This document shows, piece after piece, positions 15,521-24,954 of a DNA stretch of 25,039 nt. Under the pieces are notes generated by a model. The model worked only from the letters and a program-made list of their open reading frames with translations. It was not told the DNA's origin and ran no database searches. Within the stretch, counting starts at the first letter, position 1; the number at the start of each line of letters is the position of its first letter. Both the position numbers and the translations under genes were made by a program. Where the stretch lies: positions 1-25,039 of the forward strand of contig DATKRK010000242.1 in assembly GCA_035532215.1 (NCBI GenBank), given 5' to 3'. This DNA comes from JAICIG01 sp035532215 (GTDB lineage: Bacteria > Planctomycetota > Planctomycetia > Pirellulales > JAICIG01).

Positions 15521-16399
15521 TCACGTCAATAGAAAATGCCAATCGGGCTGGTCGCGAATGATTTCGTCGATCCCCGTCAGTTCGCGAACCAGCGACCGCG
15601 CGACTTCAAGCAATTGCGGATCGGTCTGAACGCGTTGAGGCCGGATGTAATGGGCCAGGCAAGGGTTGATATGCTGCAAGTCGAGCATTTCGTAGGCGAT
15701 TTGCGACTTGTGGGCCGCCACCGCCAGAGATGCCTGTTCCTGATAGTAGCGCGCCTGGTCCAACGCGCCGGCGCGGTCGATGCGGCGAAAGCAGTCTTCC
15801 CATAAGCGGCTGAAATCCGCCGCCAACGCCGCGTCGATCGCCACGAAACTCGAATTGAACGACGGGGGAGCATACACATCGGCGCCTGCCTCGTCCGGCG
15901 GGGCCGGAACGCGAATCCGCAGGCTTGGCAGTTCCGCCCCCGCCGCCTGAAAGACCTGTTCCCACGCCGTCCCCACGTCGCGGCTGCTGACGAAATCGGC
16001 CCGCCGTGCGCTCAGCGGCGCTCGCAGATGCGGCGCCGGGAGAAATTCGCGTCGACCTATCTGGTCGCTGTCGAGCACGACCAACTTCTCGGCAGTCGTC
16101 GTCACGCGCAGCGAAAAAATCTTGTTGGTCAATAAGTAGGGAACTTCGCGGGACGGAGTTTCTTCAAGGATCTCGTTGCAGACCTTTGCAATACGCACTC
16201 CCAGCCGGCGCAGCAGTTCGAGCGTCGTCGGCCGGGGTTCGCCCAGCAACTCGATCGAAGTCGGGACCGCCGCAATCAACTCGAATTCGCCGCGCAGAAA
16301 GCGCTTGAGCGAGGCCGCCAGCAGCAGCGACTCGATTTCCAAGCGGCCTCGTTGGCAGATGAAGACGAACGCGAAATTGCGGAGGACTGGGTACCGCAT
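15521..16399 (-). CDS. Putative GT-A glycosyltransferase (GT8-like)
   Basis: The first gene of the cluster encodes 292 aa. It has an N-terminal Rossmann-like region, a VVLDSDQI segment with DSD at 110-112 as metal-binding motif, and a YAPPSFNSSFVAIDAAL block typical of enzymes that read a sugar nucleotide and keep a found-in-place acceptor site. The short GT8/hypothetical planctomycete transferase families show this order. There is no signal peptide, so it is cytoplasmic. The ATG at 16399 has no obvious ribosome binding site. It faces the GT2 gene across a 310-bp intergenic region. Sugar specificity is not readable. Confidence 0.62.
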   Translation of the reverse strand: MRYPVLRNFAFVFICQRGRLEIESLLLAASLKRFLRGEFELIAAVPTSIELLGEPRPTTLELLRRLGVRIAKVCNEILEETPSREVPYLLTNKIFSLRVTTTAEKLVVLDSDQIGRREFLPAPHLRAPLSARRADFVSSRDVGTAWEQVFQAAGAELPSLRIRVPAPPDEAGADVYAPPSFNSSFVAIDAALAADFSRLWEDCFRRIDRAGALDQARYYQEQASLAVAAHKSQIAYEMLDLQHINPCLAHYIRPQRVQTDPQLLEVARSLVRELTGIDEIIRDQPDWHFLLT

Positions 16400-16517
16400 G
16401 GGACGCTGGCTCGGCGACCGAAGAAGACAAGGACGATCCCGTGTTGCGCGCCGTCAATGTACCACGCGTAGGCAACCCGGGTAGTTGATTTGTTCGAAAA
16501 AGAAAGTCAATGATCGC

Positions 16518-16547
16518 TTGACATTGGCGGCGACAGGGCGGCACAAT
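16518..16547 (+). promoter_or_regulatory. Sigma-70-like promoter for GT2-RHS unit
   Basis: A perfect TTGACA (16518-16523), an 18-bp spacer and CACAAT (16542-16547) form a plausible promoter about 160 bp upstream of the GT2 start. The -10 box matches consensus at 4 of 6 positions. Planctomycete promoters are poorly defined, so this is tentative. Confidence 0.4.
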
Positions 16548-16657
16548 GCATTGCGTTCAGTTCGCAGTAGACGTTCAGTCCGCGGGCAAGCACGCCGCAT
16601 TTCTTTGTTTGGCGAGTGCCATCGCCCGTGTAATCGGAGGGCGTGATTTGGCGTTTC

Positions 16658-16677
16658 GGTTGGGAACTCTCCCAACC
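16658..16677 (+). promoter_or_regulatory. Perfect hairpin in GT2 leader
   Basis: GGTTGGGA (16658-16665) and TCCCAACC (16670-16677) form a perfect 8-bp stem with an ACTC loop, followed by ATTTTCC. It sits between the candidate promoter and the ATG at 16710. The short T-run could make it a leaky terminator; it may instead protect or regulate the mRNA leader. Confidence 0.45.
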
Positions 16678-16709
16678 ATTTTCCATTGCACCATCGGGGA
16701 GGATCGCGC

Positions 16710-17897
16710 ATGCGCCTGAGCATCATCATCGCGGCCTATAACGAAGGCGACGCGCTCGTCAAGACGATCCAGTCGTGCGTCGAGACCTGCATGGGACTCG
16801 ATTACGAGATCGTCGTGGCCGACGACGCCTCGTGGGACGGCTCCGTGGACGAAGTCGAACGGCGGTTTCCGCGGCTCCGCGTGGTCCGCAACTTGGAGCG
16901 CCTCGGTCCGTCGCCCACGAAGGACCGCGGGGCCCGAGCGGCGGCCGGAGAGGTGCTGATCTTTCTCGACGGACACGCCAAGCCGGAACGCGGCGCGATC
17001 CGCCGCTTGGCCGACGACGTGCAGCGGCTGCAGGGCCGCGCCGTCGTGTCGCCCAGCATCGTTGCGCTCGACGCCGCCCGCTGGCGGAACGCGGCCGTGG
17101 CGAGCGGACACGGCTACCAAGTCGATCTGGAAGCCTTTCGCAGCACCTGGCTGCCGCTGGGCCGATTGCGCATCGTGCGCGAAGGGCCGCGAAAGTTCTA
17201 CGAATCTCCGATCGCCATCGGCTGCGCGCTGGCCGTGACGCGCGAACTCTACGAGACGCTGTGGGGCTTCGATCCCGAGATGCGCTTTTGGGGCGTCGAA
17301 GACGTCGATTTCAGCCTGAAGTGCTGGCTGATGGGGTATCCGATCCTGCACGATCCCGAGGCGGTGGTGGGCCACCGCTTCCAGCGGTCGTTCGACAACT
17401 ACAGCGTCCCGCTCGAACAGTTGCTGGCCAACCAACTACGGCTGGCCCGTAAGAATTTCACGCACTCGACGTGGGAGGCGTGGGTCGAGCGGCGCCGCAA
17501 ACAGCACGGCGCCGACCTGGCCGACCACCCCGAGGGCTTGTGGACCTACGCCTGGCAGGTGTTCGAGTCGCGGCGCGAGAGCGTCGAGGAAGAACGGGCG
17601 CACTTGCTGGCCCGGCGGGTGCGCGACGAATTCTGGTACGCCGAGCGGTTCGGGCTGGATTGGCCCCGGCTACAGGAGGAAGAGCCTGGCGCCCAGGCTG
17701 CGCCGGACGCCCAGGGAGGACCGGGCGCCCTCGCCCGGCCCGGCAAAAAACTCCAGCCGCTGGCCCTGACTCCCAGCCCGTCGCCATCGCCGTCTCCATG
17801 TCCGACCTGTCCCGATCCGACCACCGGCTGCCACTGCGTCAGCACCTGCCCTTGCACGGAGGGGGTGACACGACGACGCCCATGGCGGCGCCGTTGA
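16710..17897 (+). CDS. GT2/polypeptide-GalNAc-transferase-like enzyme
   Basis: The 395-aa product begins MRLSIIIAAYNEGDALV, the standard GT2 opening, with the ADDAS loop at 37-41. The metal motif is DGH at 87-89 in place of the common DxD; DxH is known from polypeptide GalNAc-transferases. GFDPEMRFWGVEDVDFSLKCW (186-206) is the catalytic block shared with galactosyltransferase C-terminal domains, and a distal VGHRF histidine follows. After about residue 335 comes a Pro/Ala-rich linker, a run of Ser-Pro pairs and a six-cysteine tail. The ATG at 16710 has GGGGAGG upstream. The last 16 bp overlap the RHS start chosen here. Target could be protein or glycan; O-glycosylation of the RHS partner is conceivable. 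Confidence 0.83.
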   Translation: MRLSIIIAAYNEGDALVKTIQSCVETCMGLDYEIVVADDASWDGSVDEVERRFPRLRVVRNLERLGPSPTKDRGARAAAGEVLIFLDGHAKPERGAIRRLADDVQRLQGRAVVSPSIVALDAARWRNAAVASGHGYQVDLEAFRSTWLPLGRLRIVREGPRKFYESPIAIGCALAVTRELYETLWGFDPEMRFWGVEDVDFSLKCWLMGYPILHDPEAVVGHRFQRSFDNYSVPLEQLLANQLRLARKNFTHSTWEAWVERRRKQHGADLADHPEGLWTYAWQVFESRRESVEEERAHLLARRVRDEFWYAERFGLDWPRLQEEEPGAQAAPDAQGGPGALARPGKKLQPLALTPSPSPSPSPCPTCPDPTTGCHCVSTCPCTEGVTRRRPWRRR

Positions 17898-20800
17898 CCG
17901 CCCAGCCCTGTGACGTGCAGCATATCAGCGGCGACAGCGGCCGCCCGGTACGCTATTTCAACGGCGAGATCCAACTCGCGACGACCGACCTTTCGGCCAG
18001 CGGTTTCGGCTTGGATTTCGGCCAGACGCGGATCTTTTCCAACCGCCTGGGCGGGGACGTCGATTACGGCAACGGCTATAATTGGCTCGTGCGACAGTTG
18101 CCGCAACTGGTGGAACAAGCGGCCGGTACGATCATGGTCTTGCGCGGCACGCGCTCGGCGCTCTGGTTCGATCTGGTGGGCGACGCCTACGTCGGCCGCT
18201 ACGGGACGAAGTTCACGCTCGCGCACGACGCGATGGCCGGCACGTTCGCGCTGGCCGCCCCCAACGGCGAAATCACGCTCTTCAACGATTTCGATAGCGG
18301 CGCCACTGCCGGGCTCTACAAGAGCCAAAGCACGGCCGGCGGGCAGCTAATCCAGGTCACCAGCTACGCCCCTTCGACGGCGCTCGGTATCGGCGAGGTG
18401 CAGCGAAGTTACACGACCGGCGGCGTGACCACCGTCGAGTCGTTCCTCTACAATTTCACCGGCTTCGACCTGGCCAGCGTCACGCTACGGCGGCAGGTCG
18501 GCGGCGGCGCCTGGCAAAATATCCGCCGGGCGGTCTACGCCTACTACGGCGTCGGCGCCGCGCACGGCCTAGCCGGCGATTTGCAATCGGCGACCGTGCA
18601 AACTTGGGACGGCAGCGCGTGGCAGACGATCGATAACCACTACTACCGCTATTGGACGACCACCGGCGGCGGCGCGCTGGCGCATTGCCTGAAGTACGTC
18701 GTCAATAGCGCGGCCTACGAGCGGATGGTCGCGGCCGGTCTGAATCCCCTCACCGCCAGCGACGCCCAACTGGCCGGCTACGCCGATTTGTATCTTGAAT
18801 ACAACGCCGATCGCCGCGTGACGCGGGAAACCGTCGACGGCGGCTTGTACACGTATCGCTTCTCCTACGCGGCCAACCATAACCCGACCTACGTCGACGG
18901 CTACAACAACTGGCACACGAAGACCGTCGAGACGCGGCCCGACGGCGGCATCAACACGGTCTACACGAACTACGTCGGCGACGTGATCTTGAAGCGCCTC
19001 TCCCAAGGCGCTAATGCCTGGATCGAGGCCGTTAAGTTCGATTCCAACGCCAACGTGCTGCAATACGCCTATCCGTCGGCCGTGACCGGCTTCGACGATA
19101 CACACAACGACTTGGCCATCGCCTACCGTGCCGCAAGCGGCCTGATCCGCACGTACAGCTATTACGGCTCGACGGCGCCGGGGTATACGCAAAGCGAATC
19201 GGTGCAGCAAGGCTCCGGCGGCACGCCCGTCTTGCTCAAAGAGTACGAATATACGCAGCAATCGGGCGGCGGCGCGACGGTCTATCCGACCACTGCCGTC
19301 ACCGTCTACCGCGACGACGCGGCCGCGCAACCGATCATGACCAGTTTTGGTTACACGTTCTACAGCGGCACGACGGCCGTGCAGCAGCGGACCACAACAT
19401 TGCCGGTTGTTCCTGCATCGCAAAACGGCTCCGGCATCGCCGATACCCGCGTCAAGCAGTTCGACCAATGGGGTAATCCCGCCTCCATCACCGACGAGCG
19501 GGGGACCGTGACCGCGTTCACGGTCGATATCGTCACCGGCGGCGCCACGCGGCGCACCGACGACGCCACGGGTATGGCGCTCGTCAGCGATTTCACGCTG
19601 GACAACCTGGGCCGGACCATCCAGCAACTCGGCCCGTCGCACACGGTCGACCTGGGCGGCACGGCCACCGTGGTCCGCACGGCGACTTGGACGGTCTACG
19701 ACGACGTGAATCAAGCGGTGCGCAGCGCCCGAGGCTACGCCACCGGCACTTCGCCCAGCTACAGCTATACGCTCGTCAACCCTGTTTCAATAGCCATCAT
19801 GGACGGCGACGGCAACGTCACCGACCAAGCTCGGGCCACGCGAGCCAGCACCTCCGGCCCGCTTTTACCTAGCGACACATTTGCCCAATCGAGCTACGTC
19901 CGCTGGACGCACAACGTCTACAACGACAATGACCAACCCACGACCGCGCGCGTCTATTTCTCAATCCCGACCAGCGGGGACGGTGCGAAAGGCACGAACT
20001 ACAACGAGCAAGATTTCGGCTATGATTCGCTGGGAAGGCAGAACAAGGTCGTCTCCGGCGGAGGGACGATCACCCGCACGGTCCACGATCCTCGCGGATT
20101 GGCCCTTTCCGTCTATGTCGGCACCAACGACACGGGTGCCACCGACACCGATCCGACGGGCGGGGGCGCGGCCGGCAACAACATGGTCGCCGTCACGATC
20201 AACCAGTACGACAGCGGCGCCTCGGGCGGCGACGGCAACCTGACGCAACAGAGCCTGCCGGTCGATTCCAACGCGGCGAACAATCGCGTTACGGGCTTTC
20301 AGTACGATTGGCGCAATCGGCAAGCGCAGGTCAACTTGCCGCAAGATTCGTATCAGGTCAATACGTTCGACGCGCTCGATCGCGTAGTTCAGGTCGATCT
20401 CCGCTCGCAAGCGACGAACAATCCCATCGGCCGCACAGCGGCCAATTACGACAATCGCGGCAGGGCTTACCAGTCGCTCCGCTACGGAGTCGATCCCGCT
20501 ACGGGAGCGGTTAGCAACGTGTTGACCGACAATACTTGGTACGATCCGGCGAGCAACGTGCTTCTGCAATTGCCTGCCGGATCGAGCGCCTTCACGAAAT
20601 CAGTCTACGATGCGGTCGGCCGCCGGACGGCTCAATACGTCGGTTTTTACGCCGGATCGATTAGCTATTCACAAGCCGTTGACATCAGCGGCGCCACGAT
20701 CGTCAAACAGAGCGAGATGGCCTGGGACGAGGCGAGCAACGGCATACAGACCATGGAGCGACAACGATTTCACAACGCCACGGGCCTGGGATCATTGACG

Positions 20801-23539
20801 CAACCCGGCGGACTACAACCTCAGGCCCGCGTGACGTACACGGCCAAGTATCCCGACGGCACCGGCCGCAAACAGGCGATCGCCGACTATGGGACAAATG
20901 GCGACATTCCTCTCACGCGATCGCCGACGGTTCCTGTCAGTTCGGACGCGGTGCATGTCCGCCTGTCGCATTATAACGATCGCGGTGAGCCATACCAATC
21001 TATCGACGCCAAAGGCACGGCCAATCGAGCCACCTTTGATGACGCGGGCCGTCGAACTCAGTTGATTCGCAATTACCAGGAAGGCCAGCCTTCCACCGGC
21101 GATGTCAACGTCACTGTTGAGTGGACTCATACGGCTGACAACGAAATGGCTACGGCGAAGGCTCTCAACACTGTCACCGGCGATCAGCTCACCGTGCTTA
21201 ACTATGGCACGACTCTTGGCACGTCCGACGTCGCCCGTAACGACGTGCTGTCTTCCACCGTCTACGCGGACGGCGGCGCGGTCAGCTACCTCGTGAACCG
21301 CCAGAGCGACCGCAAGCAGCTTGCCGACCAGAACGGCACGGTCCATGCATTCGATTTCGATCTCTTGGGCAGGCAAATCTTCGATCGGGTCACTGCGCTG
21401 GGCACAGACATTGACGGTACGGTCCAGCGGATCAGCCGCACCTACGAGGTCCGCGGCCTGTTGCAGAACGTGACCAGCTACTCCAGCCCAACGGTCGGTT
21501 CGGGTGCCGTGGTCAACGACGTGCAACGGGTCTACGATTCTTTTGAGCAGCCGGTCACGGAATATCAGGAGCATAACGAGGCAGTTGATCCCTCAACTTC
21601 GGTCAAGGTTCAATACCAGTACGCGGACGGCTCCGCCAACACCATCCGTCCCACGGCGATGGTTTATCCCAACGGGCGACTTCTCCACATGGACTACGGC
21701 GCGTCAGGCGGAATCGACGATGCTTTGAGCCGGATTGCAAGCCTGATCGACAACGATGGAACGACGCACCTGGTCGATTACACGTATATCGGCGGCGGTA
21801 CGTTCGTCCAGTCGGCCTCGCCTGAGCCGCAAATCGCCTGGTCGCTCATCAACGGCAGCGGCATCGACCCGTACACTGGCCTCGACCAATTCAACCAGAT
21901 CGCCGACAACCGCTGGTACAGCGCGGCCACCAACGCGGATCTCGATCGCATCCAGCACGGCTACGATCGCGCCGGTAACCGACTCTATCGCAAAAATGCT
22001 GTCGCCGAGGCTGCCGGTGTCTATCTCGATGAACTTTACGCTTACGATGGTCTTTACCGTCTCGCTCGGCTTGACCGCGGCCAACTCAACGCCACAAACA
22101 GTGGAATCGTCTCCGGCACGGAGAATTTCACACAAGCTTGGGGTCTCGACGCAACCGGCAATTGGGCAACCTTCGATGAAGCCGCCACAGGCGGCCCGTG
22201 GACGCTTCAGCAAGCGCGCACAAGCAATACGGTCAACGAGATCACAAACATCACCGGCGGCGGTTGGATTGTTCCCACCTATGACAACGCGGGGAACACA
22301 ACCCAGTTTCCGCACCCGAGCACCCCGTCTACCGCGGATCAGGCAACCTACGACGCCTGGAACCGCACGATGTCTGTCTTCAGCGATGGTTCTCTCGCCC
22401 AGCAGAACGGCTACGACGGCGAAAATCGGCGTCTCACCAAGCTCACCGCCGAAACAGTGAGGCACTACTATTTCAGCAGCCAGTGGCAGTCATTGGAAGA
22501 GCGCCTCGGCTCTTCAACATCTGCCGACCGCCAATTTGTTTGGGGGCTGCGGTACATCGACGACCTTGTGTTGCGCGACCGCGGCGGCGAGCGCCTGTAC
22601 GCAATGCAAGATCCGAACTGGAACATAACTGCAGCTTGCGACGCGACGGGCACAGTGAAGGAGCGCTACGGCTATGCGCCCTACGGAGCGCCGACCTTTT
22701 TCAGCGCTGCGTTTGTACTATTGTCATCGTCAGCGTTCGATTGGGAGAGGCTGTTTGGGGGGTATCGTTCGGATCCCGAAACAGGCCTCTACATCGCTCG
22801 TGAGCGTTACCTCCAATTCGCTCTCGGCCGCTGGCTCGCGACGGATCCTGCCGGCGACGAGGGCGACAATCTATACCTCTACGTCTCGAACAACCCACTC
22901 ATATCGACTGATCCGAGTGGACTACGGCAGCAAGATCCGGATAAGCCCTGCAATATGTGTCTGTGTTGTTCGCCGCTCCCCTTCGACCCCAACACCGGTA
23001 AGGGTTTGTGCCCAAACGGTCCGAAGAAACAGCAGGCTTGTCACTGTTTTGTTCGCACGACCAATAACATGACCAATAACGACAAAGCTTGTTACAAGGG
23101 CACGCGAATTGACTATCACGGCGGATTTGATCCGGAAGCAAATCAAACGGCCTGCTGCAACTGCTTGCCATTTTTGCAGTCTTTTCCGGTGGACTCGCCG
23201 CTCGCAAAGAAGCTCAGTTCGTTGCCCACGGGCACGACGTGCATCAAGGTGGGACAAGGCGCGCCGTGTGGCCAACTTAATGATTGTTTGAACGCAGCGG
23301 CCACGCGATTGCATGCTGAAAGATTGTGCTATGGGTTTTGTACGCCGCCAAATTCAAATACGTTCGCGTTTGAGTACATAAACAACTGTCTCGAGTTGAT
23401 CGCCAACGCCCCCCCCGGTCCTCCGGCTGCGCCCGCGGGAATAGCGCAAGGGTGCCGGGCCGGGGCACCGGGGTACGGCGGTTTGACGGGTAACGAGATG
23501 AGTGCGACAAATTGCCCACCCCCCCCGGATAACCGTTAG
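17882..23539 (+). CDS. Giant RHS/YD-repeat protein with Cys-rich tip
   Basis: RHS proteins form a hollow beta shell around a variable C-terminal domain, usually a toxin. From the ATG at 17882 this one is about 1885 aa. It has dozens of YD-type repeats (for example YDAVGRRTAQY, DGLYRLARLDR, YDGENRRLTKL) and ends its shell with the hallmark core GLYIARERYLQFALGRWLATDP and NLYLYVSNNPLISTDPSGL, closing at about 22924. The following 204 residues are a different, cysteine-rich domain (about 19 Cys, with CNMCLCC and ACCNC clusters) of no recognised family. No signal peptide is visible. The start is uncertain: a GGAGGGGG lies 16 nt upstream, and an in-frame ATG at 17798 would add 28 residues. The long open frame upstream to 17471 overlaps the GT2 gene and is rejected. 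Confidence 0.85.
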   Translation: MAAPLTAQPCDVQHISGDSGRPVRYFNGEIQLATTDLSASGFGLDFGQTRIFSNRLGGDVDYGNGYNWLVRQLPQLVEQAAGTIMVLRGTRSALWFDLVGDAYVGRYGTKFTLAHDAMAGTFALAAPNGEITLFNDFDSGATAGLYKSQSTAGGQLIQVTSYAPSTALGIGEVQRSYTTGGVTTVESFLYNFTGFDLASVTLRRQVGGGAWQNIRRAVYAYYGVGAAHGLAGDLQSATVQTWDGSAWQTIDNHYYRYWTTTGGGALAHCLKYVVNSAAYERMVAAGLNPLTASDAQLAGYADLYLEYNADRRVTRETVDGGLYTYRFSYAANHNPTYVDGYNNWHTKTVETRPDGGINTVYTNYVGDVILKRLSQGANAWIEAVKFDSNANVLQYAYPSAVTGFDDTHNDLAIAYRAASGLIRTYSYYGSTAPGYTQSESVQQGSGGTPVLLKEYEYTQQSGGGATVYPTTAVTVYRDDAAAQPIMTSFGYTFYSGTTAVQQRTTTLPVVPASQNGSGIADTRVKQFDQWGNPASITDERGTVTAFTVDIVTGGATRRTDDATGMALVSDFTLDNLGRTIQQLGPSHTVDLGGTATVVRTATWTVYDDVNQAVRSARGYATGTSPSYSYTLVNPVSIAIMDGDGNVTDQARATRASTSGPLLPSDTFAQSSYVRWTHNVYNDNDQPTTARVYFSIPTSGDGAKGTNYNEQDFGYDSLGRQNKVVSGGGTITRTVHDPRGLALSVYVGTNDTGATDTDPTGGGAAGNNMVAVTINQYDSGASGGDGNLTQQSLPVDSNAANNRVTGFQYDWRNRQAQVNLPQDSYQVNTFDALDRVVQVDLRSQATNNPIGRTAANYDNRGRAYQSLRYGVDPATGAVSNVLTDNTWYDPASNVLLQLPAGSSAFTKSVYDAVGRRTAQYVGFYAGSISYSQAVDISGATIVKQSEMAWDEASNGIQTMERQRFHNATGLGSLTQPGGLQPQARVTYTAKYPDGTGRKQAIADYGTNGDIPLTRSPTVPVSSDAVHVRLSHYNDRGEPYQSIDAKGTANRATFDDAGRRTQLIRNYQEGQPSTGDVNVTVEWTHTADNEMATAKALNTVTGDQLTVLNYGTTLGTSDVARNDVLSSTVYADGGAVSYLVNRQSDRKQLADQNGTVHAFDFDLLGRQIFDRVTALGTDIDGTVQRISRTYEVRGLLQNVTSYSSPTVGSGAVVNDVQRVYDSFEQPVTEYQEHNEAVDPSTSVKVQYQYADGSANTIRPTAMVYPNGRLLHMDYGASGGIDDALSRIASLIDNDGTTHLVDYTYIGGGTFVQSASPEPQIAWSLINGSGIDPYTGLDQFNQIADNRWYSAATNADLDRIQHGYDRAGNRLYRKNAVAEAAGVYLDELYAYDGLYRLARLDRGQLNATNSGIVSGTENFTQAWGLDATGNWATFDEAATGGPWTLQQARTSNTVNEITNITGGGWIVPTYDNAGNTTQFPHPSTPSTADQATYDAWNRTMSVFSDGSLAQQNGYDGENRRLTKLTAETVRHYYFSSQWQSLEERLGSSTSADRQFVWGLRYIDDLVLRDRGGERLYAMQDPNWNITAACDATGTVKERYGYAPYGAPTFFSAAFVLLSSSAFDWERLFGGYRSDPETGLYIARERYLQFALGRWLATDPAGDEGDNLYLYVSNNPLISTDPSGLRQQDPDKPCNMCLCCSPLPFDPNTGKGLCPNGPKKQQACHCFVRTTNNMTNNDKACYKGTRIDYHGGFDPEANQTACCNCLPFLQSFPVDSPLAKKLSSLPTGTTCIKVGQGAPCGQLNDCLNAAATRLHAERLCYGFCTPPNSNTFAFEYINNCLELIANAPPGPPAAPAGIAQGCRAGAPGYGGLTGNEMSATNCPPPPDNR

Positions 23540-23565
23540 GTTGATTTTCACATATTTGTGGTTTC

Positions 23566-24954
23566 ATGACAACTTGCCGATGCCACCACGACAGACGACC
23601 TTTGAACGGCGCCGCCGGAGTCCGCCGTGGGTGGCGGCGCTGGTTGCGAGGCCCCCAACGCGTTACCGGGTGCCGCCTAAGGTCACGAGTCATAACGCTC
23701 ATTGTCCTGATCATGGTCGCAGCGCCGATCGTGCTCGCGAATTTCGCTCCCAGCGACCTCAGGCACTGGGGCTTCCCCATGACTCCTGTGCCGACAGAAT
23801 TCGAGTACGGCTGGCCGTTGATCTGGTACTGGCGCGACTTGGCTCTCAAGCCGGGAGACATTCAACCCAAATGGTATGTGGTGCGCTACGGCTGGCTGGG
23901 TCTGGTCGGCAATCTGGCGATCTGGTCCGTCATATTGGCGGCGACAGGGACCGCGAGCGAGTTGCTGCAGCGACGTTATCGGCTTCCATTGCATTGGAGT
24001 CTTCGGAGAATGTTGGCGGCGGTCGCCGTCATCGCCGTGCTGTGCGCCTGGTGCGTAAGCCTCCGGCACCGGGCCAGCGTCCAGGATCCGCTCATCGCCG
24101 AGATCGAAGGAGAGGGCGGTCTTGTCACCCTGGAACGTTGGGGACCGAAATGGCTCGATCTCGTCGGCGCCGAACGGTTCCGTCGGCGAATCGTCGGCGT
24201 GCAGTTGTACAATTACGACAACAGCACGCGCGGGGGCCTTCTCAATCGTCTCGGCAGGTTGCCGGGATTGCGATCTCTCTACATCGACGCTGACGTATGG
24301 ACGCCCGAAATGGTCGCCGCTCTGGACGACCTCCGGCAGCTTCGAGCCTTGCACCTTAGCGGAATTGGCACGACCCACGATGACTACGACGATCGCTTTC
24401 CGCACGAAATCTTTGCGGTCGTCGGCAAACTGAGGCAGCTTCAAGTCCTCAGCGTGAGTTGCCGTTTAATCAGCCCCGACAGCCTTCGGCGCCTGGCCGA
24501 CTTGACCAGCCTCAGATCGCTCCGCCTTGTAATCGAGTACAACAGCGAAACGGAACAAGAGATTCAACACCTTGTGGCCGTTGGCAAGCAGCCTACGCTC
24601 GCGAATTTGCCTGTATTGCCACGCCTCGAATTCATGGGGTTCTACAGCGGGCTAGTTCGTGCCGAGGATCTGCGCCATCTTGCCTCATTCCGTCGCCTGA
24701 AGGCGCTCGATCTAAATCCGGAGTTCGTGACCGATGGCGCCTTAGTGGAATTGGCATCCCTGGAATCCCTTGAAGAACTGGCGATCGGCGATGGACTTGT
24801 ATCGGCGCGGGGGCTTGAATCGTTGGCCTCTCTAAAGCGGCTCGCGAGATTACATATCCCGTCCCACTTTCTTAATGAGATGACGCCGCTCCAGGTTACC
24901 GGTAACCGTTCACGCCCCGGCGTAGCCGGGGCGAAAACTGCTCTTCGCGCATGA
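23566..24954 (+). CDS. Membrane leucine-rich-repeat protein, 3' end possibly truncated
   Basis: The 462-aa product has a basic N-terminus, three predicted membrane helices (about residues 42-60, 109-127 and 148-165), then a conserved GGLVTLERWGPKWLDLVGAERFRRRIVGVQL segment common ahead of planctomycete LRR domains, and leucine-rich repeats from about 215 to 440 (LPGLRSLYIDAD, LRQLQVLSVSC, LTSLRSLRLV, LESLEELAIGD). The last 19 or so residues (VTGNRSRPGVAGAK...) are encoded by a palindromic repeat and do not resemble LRR sequence. The gene starts 26 bp after RHS, with no clear ribosome binding site. Function is unknown: a receptor-like or binding protein. Immunity to the RHS tip is possible from position only. 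Confidence 0.75.
   Translation: MTTCRCHHDRRPLNGAAGVRRGWRRWLRGPQRVTGCRLRSRVITLIVLIMVAAPIVLANFAPSDLRHWGFPMTPVPTEFEYGWPLIWYWRDLALKPGDIQPKWYVVRYGWLGLVGNLAIWSVILAATGTASELLQRRYRLPLHWSLRRMLAAVAVIAVLCAWCVSLRHRASVQDPLIAEIEGEGGLVTLERWGPKWLDLVGAERFRRRIVGVQLYNYDNSTRGGLLNRLGRLPGLRSLYIDADVWTPEMVAALDDLRQLRALHLSGIGTTHDDYDDRFPHEIFAVVGKLRQLQVLSVSCRLISPDSLRRLADLTSLRSLRLVIEYNSETEQEIQHLVAVGKQPTLANLPVLPRLEFMGFYSGLVRAEDLRHLASFRRLKALDLNPEFVTDGALVELASLESLEELAIGDGLVSARGLESLASLKRLARLHIPSHFLNEMTPLQVTGNRSRPGVAGAKTALRA
24894..24933. repeat. Palindrome plus hairpin, REP-like insertion
   Basis: A perfect 14-bp palindrome GGTTACCGGTAACC (24894-24907) is followed after 5 bp by a perfect hairpin, CGCCCCGGC (24913-24921) and GCCGGGGCG (24925-24933) around GTA. 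There is no T-run on either strand. It lies in the 3' end of the LRR gene, and its structure is like intergenic REP or miniature repeats. Confidence 0.65.

Larger units (their letters stand above)
16400..16709. other. Divergent intergenic region
   Basis: This 310-bp gap separates the minus-strand glycan cluster from the plus-strand GT2-RHS unit. It holds a plus-strand promoter candidate and a leader hairpin, listed separately. I found no convincing promoter for the minus-strand cluster. Confidence 0.5.

Noticed and set aside
17471..17881. Upstream extension of the RHS frame
   Set aside because: It overlaps the conserved C-terminal part of the GT2 gene in another frame and reads as Arg/Ala/Gly-rich noise. 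The RHS-like sequence begins after 17882.
18569..19714. Minus-strand 381-codon open frame
   Set aside because: Antisense to RHS repeats; valine/arginine-rich with no domain.
24913..24933. Hairpin considered as a transcription terminator
   Set aside because: No T-run follows on either strand; better explained as a repeat element.
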